Positions 54,723 through 64,000 of a stretch of DNA of 64,000 nucleotides are shown here, one piece after another. A program made the position numbers and the translations under genes. Source of the stretch: Nymphalis io (Eukaryota; Arthropoda; Insecta; Lepidoptera; Nymphalidae); NCBI RefSeq assembly GCF_905147045.1, contig NC_065911.1, positions 3,968,001-4,032,000 of the forward strand, written 5' to 3'. The number at the start of each line of letters is the position of its first letter. The first letter of the stretch is position 1. The notes below the pieces were generated by a model. That model saw nothing but the letters and a program-made list of their open reading frames with translations, was not told the origin of the DNA and ran no database searches.

Positions 54723-55644
54723 CGGGTTTATAAGTAAGTCTTATAATTAATCGAAAAAGTGTGCGTTTCCTTTGCAAAAATATTATACGTCGAGTTTAAG
54801 AAATAATCATCGATGATGTGATTAAGTCTTTGGAATTTTGTATATTTATGTGTTGTTCGCACTTGCCTGAGTTTCTGGGATAGTACTATTGACGTACAAA
54901 AGAGGCAAGCGAGTAAATAATTGTATGTATAAAAAAAGTTTTGTAAGGCATTCCGGGCTGGACCAGAGTCAATAGATTAGAAGCCAAAGAGTCATGAATC
55001 GTTTGTCTGATGAGTGATAACTTGTCAATGTCACCTTAAGAATATTTTATGATAAAGCCGATATTTTAACTGAACTAGTAACTATATTAAAATAATAAAT
55101 TAAAATTGACAATTTTATGTTATCTTTAACATATATTCGTATATTCAAAACAAAATCACATAACATAATTTCCCTATAATTCATTGCGTCTTCCAAATGT
55201 GATGGACATACACGATCTTATTTTTAATAAGAACATATTAATAAAATCGTCTTTTTTTATAAAATAATAAATAAAAGAAACGATTAACATAAAACAATTT
55301 TATCGAACAGCATGTGGGTAGTTGCCCAGACCGGTAGATTGATCATTTGCATGTTAACTGCCAGAGAAGTCGGACGCGTCGCATTTGCAATACATGACAG
55401 CTGAGTGAAGAGAAAACCGATCGGGATTGTAATTTATTACTTTATTTAATTACGTATAATTCGCATTGCAAATAAATAAATATATTTCAGATTCCCTTAT
55501 ATCGTGTATAATAAATACACAATATATTTAATATTACGGAAGAGTACAGCTGTATTATATTTATTCGTAAAACGACTAAAATTTTTGTTTGCAAGGATTT
55601 GTTAAAAAATGAATATTGTTGTCAACTTGGTGATAGAGAGATAA
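54723..55644. other. Intergenic
   Basis: No gene or clear repeat. Confidence 0.5.
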
Positions 55645-55801
55645 TAATACTCACTCATTACATTCTACCGCCAAACAGCAATAATTTTCGTTGGTATTAT
55701 TGTGTGTCAGTGTCACAGAAACAAGGGACGTAACATCTTATTTCTCAAAGTTGGTGGCGCATCAGTGATGTACGTTCGCCTATCTATTATATAAAAAAAA
55801 G
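55645..55801 (+). repeat. Family C repeat, worn, poly(A) end present
   Basis: ACTCACTCATTACATTCTACCGCC, AACAAGGGACGTAACATC, AAGTTGGTGGCGCATCAG and CTATTATATAAAAAAAAG. A central block is deleted. Confidence 0.75.
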
Positions 55802-57078
55802 GTTTTCAACAAAGCTTTAATTTTTGAACAAAGTATGTATATGGTATATATAATTGAAATCATCAACGAAACTTTATTGTTCATCTATACATAACAAATT
55901 ACGAAAAAAAAAATCTTACAAAAACATTATTTAACTGTTCTTTGCTCTCAATATAGATAAATGATTACAATTCAATAAAAAAACAAACGATTATTTAAAA
56001 ATATTTTTAATTTAAGTAGTCTTAACATGTTATTATTAAATCTACGGACTTGTTATGTATTAAAATCATATAAGTAAGTTATTATGATCTATTTTGCATG
56101 ACTCGAATGTCATTCAAAAATCAATCGAATTGTTGTAACATTAAAGTTGAACAAATGTTATCACAAATAACCGTTGATTTTCGAAATGAAGTGGATTAAC
56201 AATTATTTGTAACTACATTACGGATAAGCAACGGACGCAAATGCGTGACGTGATATGGTTGCGTGCAACCATACGTTTTAAATTTGCATCCTAACTACCG
56301 AGTCTTCTTCGTTAACGACACACCATATATACAGCCTTATCATATAACATACATGTTTTATATTTCACCTCTGATTAAGAGCATGTTTTTTTTTCTTTTC
56401 TTTGTTCTCTGATCAAGGAGAAAATTGCGAGTATCACGTAACGATCCCGATGCTGCAACTAAGTTTATTGTAAATATAGAAAAATAAATAACTAAGTTTA
56501 AAGTAACCGGAATAAATAATATTATGTATTTAAAAAAAATGTATCGTTTAAAATTATTGACTTAGTTTCATGTGTTTTACAACAATAATTCTATTATTTA
56601 CTTTGCCATTGATTAATGTACATCCAAATTATGTACTTTCAATCTAGTCTTTGTAGTTTTAGGCAAACGCATCAATGTATTTTGCTGTTAATTGATTTAT
56701 AAAGTGATGTAGCTGTCTGGTCTGTATAAGCTACGTTCAAACTTGCATAAACCTTTTAAGTCAAGATACTTTGTATGAACTGATTTGCATTTTATACAGG
56801 ACGTATTAAAGCTTCTGTATATAATGGCGCGGATATTTTTTTTTTGTATATATGTTAAGTATTATGTCTTCAAGTTTAAATTTATCTTATTTCGTTATTA
56901 CAACAAAGCCTTTTAACCATTTATCTTCAGTTTCAAATATTTCTTTGAATAAACATTCTTCAAAGATAATTAAAAATAACGAAATATCATTGAATTGATC
57001 GGATAACTTAATTAAAAAGCTATATTAAATACAAAACTATATTAATTGGAGTTCAAATGATTTACGAGATTTGTGTAG
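55802..57078. other. Intergenic
   Basis: AT-rich, no supported gene. An AT-poor patch at 56,220-56,320 was not identified. Confidence 0.45.
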
Positions 57079-57379
57079 AAGCCGAGATGGCCTAGTGGTA
57101 AGAACGCGTGAATCTTAACCGATGATCGTGGGTTCAAACCCGGGCAAGCACCACTGAATTTTCATGTGCTTAATTTGTGTTTATAATTCATCTCGTGCTT
57201 AACGGTGAAGGAAAACATCGTGAGGAAACCTGCATGTGTCTAATTTCATTGAAATTCTGCCACATGTGTATTCCACCAACCCGCATTGGAGCAGCGTGGT
57301 GGAATAAGCTCCAAACCTTCTCCTCAAAAAGAGGAGAGGAGGCCTTTAGCCCAGCAGTGGGACATTCACAGGCTGTTAC
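57079..57379 (+). repeat. Family A SINE, best-preserved copy
   Basis: A reference-quality copy: A-box TGGCCTAGTGG (57,088-57,098), B-box GGTTCAAACCC (57,131-57,141), the GGTGAAGGAAAACATCGTGAGG body, CAGCGTGGTGGAATAAGC and a GGGACATTCACAGGCTGTTAC end. The two plus frames over it are by-products. Confidence 0.92.
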
Positions 57380-57564
57380 GGTACGGATTATTTTATTTGA
57401 TTCAATCCTGTAAAATTCTAGCGTTTGCGAGAGGATACATAGATAATATAAATCATATACATGACTAGTTAAAACACTTAAATAATATTAAAACACTTAT
57501 ATCGCTTGTGTCAATGTATGATGAAAACGAAAACATGCTATTCTTTAATATATAGTAACCGTAC

Positions 57565-57725
57565 TAATATTATAAAGCTGAAGAGATTCTTTGAACTCGT
57601 AATTGATTTCAAAAAATATTTTTGTGTTAAATAACCTATTTATTGAGACACGTTAAGCCATACATACATTATATCACGCCTACAGGGGTAGAGCAGTAAC
57701 GTTAAACGTGGGTATAGTTAATCGT
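57565..57725 (+). repeat. Dispersed ACTAATATTATAAA repeat, worn
   Basis: CGTACTAATATTATAAAGCTG then AGATTCTTTGAACTCG and ACGCCTACAGGGGTAGAGC. The head is shared with 50,378 and the distal text with 46,163-46,200. Confidence 0.5.
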
Positions 57726-58631
57726 ATAACTTTAATCCATCGAGAACATGTTTTCTTTATTAAATAACAAATCATATTCTAATAAAAAGTAAAAAGAAGC
57801 ATTATGACGTTTTTAGTTAAAAAAATTTATAAATATAATAAACATAAAACACTCGTTCAAACTACCACTAAATTATTAAGTTGAGAGGAATTTAAAAGCT
57901 GGCTGAGATCCAAGAATCTTTACCGATATAAAAATTACGAGGAAATTAGCGAATTAAACAAAATCGCGTAAACATATTACCCATATTGATTGAAAGAATA
58001 GGCACTTAATTGTTTTTTTTTCTACTTATAATTTAAAATTAATAGCATTTGTTATACTTGGGGTCTTATTTATATGAAACTTGAAATGATGCCACAGTAT
58101 TGTGGAAGAATTACCTAAGAAATCCGTACGGAAAAAATTACACATTCAATTTAGGTTTAACACGTTAACTCGTAAAAACATCCATAAAACTGACACCCAC
58201 GATTTCCTATTACAATGCGATAGTATTGCCATTTACAATTTCACATTTTAGTACCAAGCTATCTCGTTTATGATCAGTAAATCATGCTAATAATCATTGT
58301 TTTATGTTACAAAAATCACTCTCAAGATTCGATGTAGAGTCTTAGCGTAGTAATTGAAAATATATCGTTTCAAGACATTTTCTAAATTAAACTAAATATA
58401 TATATACATTATCTATGTCGTTCAAATCCATCTGTATTATATTATAACCATTATCAGCATTCAGAGTATCAGTAAAACGAAAGTTTTAATTGGATGGTTG
58501 AAATTGCTTTGAAATTTTATACGAAGATTTATCACACTCATTATTATTTTATTGTCATTAGCTTTATTTTATTAATCTATTAGTTTCTGTACTTAATATG
58601 TTTTATAATTATTTACAAAGGCCGCATTTCG
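57726..58631. other. Intergenic
   Basis: AT-rich, nothing supported. Confidence 0.5.
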
Positions 58632-58930
58632 TGAAACCCTCTTCCAAGCTGTTCTAGGCGATTCTATCTTTATCCAGCTCATACTAACAGGTTAAGTTAA
58701 ACAATGAGCGCAATGCACAAACACAGATGCACTGTCTATTCCCTCACTCTCTTAATCCAATGGAAGAACAAACCTGACACGGTCGAAAAGAGTTCAGGCG
58801 CAGTACCAACACCTTTACGTGCTTTCCTAGACAAAGGATCACATTGGAAATGTGATTTACAGATTCCGGGCTGCTACTGAGAATATTCGACAGAAAAACC
58901 AATCGTGCCCATTATTTGCCCTTCTGCCAT
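58632..58930 (-). repeat. Family B SINE, worn
   Basis: GCGCAATGCACAAACACAGATGCACTG, AATCCAATGGAAGAACAAACC, GGTCGAAAAGAGTTCAGGCGC, TTTACGTGCTTTCC and GGGCTGCTACTGAGAATATTCG in reverse. The tRNA head is lost. Confidence 0.78.
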
Positions 58931-59666
58931 CAAAGTTCTTATGTATGCGGACTAAAAAAAATACAATTTTTACATAATACGTTAGTGCTCTCAATGAGTA
59001 CTCTACGTATAAATAAAGATAAATGTCAAGTAATAATGTAGCAAACTAAATGTTTATAAAGTGTGCAATCTAAATTCAAATCACCTCATCACAATACACG
59101 CAACATCCATACCGCAGATATGTATCGAATATCTAACCGTTGGGTCCTAATGATGGATCACACATTTGATATACTGCAATCGTTTTGCGTTGCTAATGCG
59201 CTTTCTATCTTGTAGCATTGTTAGTTAATATTCGTCGTCCACTGGCTGTACATTACATGGCTATTTACTTGATTTGGGTTTTTTGATTGCATGAAAATTT
59301 GCTTACCAATATTATCAGATGAACATAAGTCAATTTAAAAATCACAAATATCAAAAGTGACTTTGACAACATTGAAAAGAAATACTGATCAGTCAACGCT
59401 ATATGTAGCTTTTAATAGCGGTACATATTCAGTGGAGTAACAGCACGTGTGTCTATATGGAACATGCTTGGTGCATATGTATGTAGTAAACTAAGATACG
59501 CTGCAATTTTCTCTTATTGTTAGTACATAATAGGGCCTGAATTAAAAAAACAATTGCACCTAACAGAGCGATGTGCCGAATATGTTTTATATATAATGAG
59601 TGTTTGAATGTGCTGTGTTTCTTAACCTATATCCTATATACATAACATGACACATGCAAAAAACTG
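58931..59666. other. Intergenic
   Basis: No gene or repeat recognised. Confidence 0.5.
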
Positions 59667-59997
59667 CCTCGTTGGTCTAGTGGCTTGATATAAGGCCGCA
59701 GACCCGGAGGTCCTGGGTTCAATTCCCAGGTCGGGCCAATAAAGAGTTATTGGGTTTTTCTGTCAGAAAATTCTCAGTAGCAGCCCGGAGTGTGGAAGTT
59801 GGAAGCGTGTACACTCCCGTGCCTGAACTCTTTCCGGTCGTGTCGGATTGCCGTCCCATCGGATTATGAGAGTTAGGGAATAGAGAGTGCACCTGTGTTT
59901 GCGCACACACTTGTGCACTATAATATCTCCCGCGTAGTTGACTAATCTCTCTTGAGATTGGCCGCCGTGGCCGAAATCGGTCTGGAGGACATTATTA
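59667..59997 (+). repeat. Family B SINE, best-preserved copy with tRNA-like head
   Basis: A-box TGGTCTAGTGG (59,673-59,683) and B-box GGTTCAATTCC (59,716-59,726) sit in a head resembling tRNA-Glu (GGTCTAGTGGCTTGATATAAG). The body is TATTGGGTTTTTCTGTCAG, ACACTCCCGTGCCTG, TTGCCGTCCCATCGGATTATG and GCCGTGGCCGAAATCGGTC, with an ATT-repeat tail. The acceptor stem does not pair, so it is not a working tRNA. The minus frames here are by-products. Confidence 0.92.
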
Positions 59998-61394
59998 TTA
60001 TTAATATTACAAAAAAACAATATTACTGACAACAATTAATAATTTTCGTACTAATTTTATGCTATTGACGTCATAACTTTTAATGAGGCGCTCTACAGTT
60101 CTTTTTTATAAATGTATAAACTTAAGCTTATAATTACAGAAATATATATATATTGTAGTTTTTGAAGTTGTGTTTTTAATTAGGGTTTTGAGTCGAACAA
60201 TTTAGATTTTCAGAAGCACTCTCAGTTATATGTTTAGTGACGTCACTAGACAAATAAAATGGCGTAAGCAATTACTTTATCCAGTCATAATATATCAGAT
60301 CTCTTGATAACTTTTTATGCAGTATGAGGCGTTAAACCTTCAAATGTACGAATAATTTTAAACAAATAATTTATATTGTATATAATATAAATGTTTTAAA
60401 AGTATTATTTGAGATTCATTTTAAATAAGATGAGCACAGTAATAGAGGAAATAAACCTATTTTTTTAAATTTAATCTACAAAGCAATTTAGTCTTTATAT
60501 TTAAATACAGATAGCCTATTATCGGTTAAACAAATACAACAGGCGTTATTATACAGAAGTAATTAACTTTACGGTTTGTAAATTCTATTGTGGTTCATAA
60601 ACAGGGATAATATTATAATTAAAAGTAGCAATGAAATATAAAAAAAAACGTATATTCATATTTCTGATAATTTTTGTCCACTTTTGTGTTATAATATTAT
60701 ATATAACGAGTCGGTTTTGTTCGTTTTTATGTTTGTAATACATCATAAATAATCTCTATTTAATTAATGTATAAAATAATCATTTTACAAGATATATATC
60801 TCTAGTTTTGCTTTAAAGCTATTGCAATATATATTTTAAATGCGATAGTATGTTTGCATACTTCTTACTCACTTATGATAAATTGCTTAATGGTTTCGAA
60901 TTAAACTTAGTAATTATTGTTGATACGTTATAGAATGTAATTATTAAAAGAATAAATTTCGTATTATTTTACGCTTAGCAAAGCGAATGTGTTACATAAG
61001 TAGTTATAACAATTAAAGTTTAAAAAGTCTTAAGGCAAAACAAACCAAAAGAACCCTTACGATACTAGAAGCTACTTAAAGAGTTTTCACAATATAACTC
61101 GTGACTCCTTCAAAATTGTCGTCCGAATTCAAAATACTTATATTTCAAACTTTAATAGACAATTAGAATTAGTTTATAATCGCCTTCATAGATCTGTTTA
61201 CGTAAGTTAGATACGTACAGCTAATAAAGAGCGTTAAAGCAGTTATTCGTTTTATGTATTGCAATGAGGTAATATCTGAAGATATTAAACGGAATTTCAA
61301 CATGATTTCCTAATTCAAGCGCTTATGGCGTGTGGGTTACGACCACGGCTATCTTAAACACTAGCTGTCATCCGGAAGGCCGAGACAGCTCTTC
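59998..61394. other. Intergenic
   Basis: AT-rich, no supported gene. Confidence 0.5.
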
Positions 61395-61417
61395 GTACTA
61401 CTACTACTACTACTACC
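61395..61417. repeat. (TAC)n microsatellite
   Basis: About seven TAC/ACT units within a somewhat GC-richer patch (61,320-61,400). Confidence 0.8.
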
Positions 61418-61567
61418 AGATATCGTGGTTATCTGAAATAAATTACATAATTAGTTATTGCTTTCATGGGGGCGTCAATCTGCCATTTCCGCAGAATTTC
61501 TTAACCGAAAAAGTCAATAACGTTTTACTGATCGTAACGCAATTGCAGCCTTGGTAAGTCTCGCTAA

Positions 61568-61786
61568 AGCAGTACTTGGTATTGTTGTGTTCCGGTTTGT
61601 AGGGTGAGTGAGCCAGTGTAACTACAGGCACAAGGGACATAACATCTTAGTTCCCAAGGTTGGTGGCGCATTGGCGATGTAAGCGATGGTTAACATTTCT
61701 TACAATGCCAATGTTTATGGGCGTTGGTGACCACTTACCATCAGGTAGCCCATACGCTCGCCTGCTTTCCTATTCTATAAAAAAAG
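61568..61786 (+). repeat. Family C SINE-like repeat, 5'-truncated
   Basis: Starts inside the family at AGTACTTGGTATTGTTGTGTTCC and runs to CCTATTCTATAAAAAAAGCC. A clean body and a short poly(A); the 5' third is missing. Confidence 0.88.
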
Positions 61787-63819
61787 CCTAACGTAGCAAC
61801 TAGACAACGAGTCAAATATGTTTATAATGTACTGTAGATTACATTTTGTTTTCATTATAAAAGTCACACGAAATAATAGATAATATCATAGACAAATAAT
61901 TTCGTATCAAAACACTCATCGTTTTGATAATCAAATATTTTATATATCGATATCATTAATTATAATTTAATAACAAGTTTATTAATGAGAAACGAAGCGA
62001 TTATAAATATTAAAATTGAATTTGTAATTTTATAACGATAGGATTTCGACACTTATTATGAGATGTTGACAAATGTCAGCGGAATTATAGCGAAATCGAC
62101 GTTCTTGATACATTGATTATAGGATAATAACAAGATATATTGAACAAGCGTCATTTAACTGGTTCATTTTGGCCTCTGGGTTGTATCTACTTGCGTACTG
62201 CTTAGAGACCAATTTATGGTGTCCATTTAAAATATATTCTCTTCATATATTCTTTTAATCTATTATTATAATAATATTAATTAATTTAAATTATGTTAGT
62301 TCAAATCCTTGGCCGTATTAACAGAACACGTACATCTTAATATAAAGGTCGCGGGTTAAAATTCGTGTAACAATGCAAAAGAAATATTTGTATATAATAT
62401 TGTAGCTTAAGTACAGCCTCGATAGAAACAAAATGCATTGTAATGTAATAGCACTCCCATTAGAGCTCCACTAAGGGTCAACGACAATACTTACAATTCC
62501 GATCACGATAAAATAGGCGCCAGGAAAACCGTGAATTATGGCGTTCAAAGCTTACTGGTTACCGGTAAAGGTTTGGTAACGAACACGTCTGAACTTAACT
62601 ATCACGTGTCATTTAACAGAATACCAAGTGTTTTAAATAAAAACAATTTAATAGCAAGATAGTCTTAAGTACATGATATATCAATTTGTACTTCTTATTC
62701 AATCAGTGTAAAAATCTAAAAAAGTTCTGTTCACTTTACAGGGACAAACTAATATCTTTCTTTAATAATTATATTCTTATTAAAAAGAAATACATTTATT
62801 TATCAAAGCGCCATATATATTTATCAACACACGTTTCAGATCTTGATAGCGCTGTTACATAATGTACTACTTTAATAAATAAATAATAATTAAACGAAAT
62901 AATATGTTAATACGTTCCCATAATATTTTTGGACAACGTCCAAATTGGGCTTAATTGTAGGCATTATCTGAGATCATAATTTAAGTACAACGAAGCTGCG
63001 CCCGCGCATCTTGAGTTAAATGCTTTTATCATGTACGTGTTAATGAAATTGATTATTCTTGGAATTTGTTAATTCGGTATAATAAATATTTGATCACCAT
63101 ATCAAACAATCAAACTAAGAGTAAAAAAAAATAGTAAATCAATCCATAGGTTTTTAAAGTGATAGTTATAACGATCACCGCTATGACTGCGTGTGCTATG
63201 TGCGCATTGTACAGATAATGCATTTGTCATATTGGTATGTAGAGAGGTGTCATATGAATAATGTGGCCGACACGTTTGAAGAGAGTTATGCATGTCAATG
63301 TGCAGTTGTATTTAAATTCGACGCCATAATTATTGGGTAGAAGAGCTTTAATAGTGGGGGTTGTACATTGCTAACTGTAAAAGAGATTTAGTTCAATGGT
63401 GATATGAATCCTCAAGTACTTTATAGATATATTTTTTCAATAATATGAATAAATATTAAAAATTGAAAGGTAAACTATACGATCGCTCTTTTCATATTTT
63501 TGTATAAAAATCATTTTAAACTTGTGGAATTAAAATATGTTTTGTCTAAAAACGTTCGTCTTTGACCAAATCGTTTTAAAGCCAATATAATGTTTAGTAT
63601 CGCAAGGTTTTCTGAGTTCTTGGCTCGAGGCCAGAATCTTGACGAGTGCTTGACAGGCAACTTGACCTGATATAGAGGTACAATGCGGTGAATTAAAAGT
63701 TAAATTTAGGATTTAATGCTGACTTAGATTATGTAATTAGCTTTAAAATCTTGGTGTAAGCTTTCCAGTATTTGTTTTTTACTTAAATGTTCTAAATATC
63801 ATTTTTTGTTTTGTTTCAG
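61787..63819. other. 2 kb AT-rich stretch, no gene seen
   Basis: No repeat family seen above recurs. It ends in a pyrimidine-rich tract (ATTTTTTGTTTTGTTTCAG) that makes a strong splice acceptor at 63,819. Confidence 0.45.
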
Positions 63820-63975
63820 ATCCAATGCAACGCAAAATGAAACGGAGCACCTCAGCCTTAGCATTTTAAGTTTAACCTGACAAAAGTTATCTGTGATCTC
63901 ATTTAGTTTAATTAACAAAACAATTGCCTAATAATTTAAGTGTAAAAAACAATAAAGACAATCGTCGATTTTTTA
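63820..63975 (+). other. Candidate 3'-terminal exon
   Basis: After the acceptor TTTTGTTTCAG the sequence ATCCAATGCAACGC opens. Of the three possible phases, the one needing two bases from the previous exon stays open longest (about 20 codons to a TGA). An AATAAA at 63,951-63,956 could end the transcript. The phase matches the donor at 38,523, but a match by chance is one in three. No protein family is recognised. Both ends of the exon are inferred. Confidence 0.3.
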
Positions 63976-64000
63976 TGGAAATCCGGCTCGACCAATTTTG

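Noticed and set aside
59667..59740. Possible tRNA gene (A and B boxes, TTCAATT loop)
   Set aside because: The acceptor stem does not pair and it continues directly into the family B SINE body; it is a SINE head.
1..64000. CRISPR array, bacterial operon, origin or integron features
   Set aside because: The sequence is clearly animal nuclear DNA; no regularly spaced direct repeats or prokaryotic gene arrangement were seen.

Overview
The window is AT-rich animal DNA that looks lepidopteran, most likely from a nymphalid-type butterfly. The reasons are four short-interspersed repeat (SINE-type) families with the layout seen in butterfly genomes, an RTE-clade LINE whose 3' end runs into TTGA repeats, an R1-clade LINE remnant, and long gene-poor stretches. 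The species call is inference. The transposon content is read directly from the sequence.

Host genes are almost absent. Two places look like the start of host transcription units. At about 22.2-22.46 kb on the minus strand, a CpG-rich promoter-like patch leads into a first coding exon that encodes a signal peptide and ends in an ideal splice donor; the gene would continue leftward. At about 37.5-38.5 kb, CpG-rich DNA holds a plus-strand first-exon candidate ending in a start codon five codons before a GTATGT donor. A strong acceptor at 63,819/63,820, with an AATAAA signal 130 bases on, could be a distant partner exon. No complete multi-exon host gene can be shown.

Region by region: 0-14 kb is intergenic DNA with SINE copies and a striking tandem pair of near-perfect short-loop palindromes (6,501-6,609). 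14.85-17.74 kb is an RTE-clade LINE with a 10-bp target-site duplication (TSD), split into an endonuclease ORF and a reverse transcriptase ORF by an apparent internal deletion. 19.1-21 kb is SINEs and a LINE tail. 22.2-22.46 kb is the minus-strand exon. 23.06-24.30 kb is a 5'-truncated R1-clade LINE with a 13-bp TSD. 24.5-27.3 kb is a dense nest of SINE, LINE and MITE insertions plus a decayed coding patch. 29.5-31.2 kb is a second, 5'-truncated RTE copy with an intact reverse transcriptase frame. 32-36.7 kb is SINE-rich. 37.5-38.5 kb is the candidate promoter and exon. 38.5-47.4 kb is nearly repeat-free AT-rich sequence. 47.5-62 kb is scattered SINEs, a MITE and two further palindromes. 62-64 kb is sparse and ends in the candidate terminal exon.

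Four RTE copies with TSDs, and SINE copies with exact 11-15 bp TSDs, show repeated target-primed retroposition. The RTE reverse transcriptase is a plausible source of activity for other RTE copies. Nothing in the window shows which LINE mobilised the SINEs.
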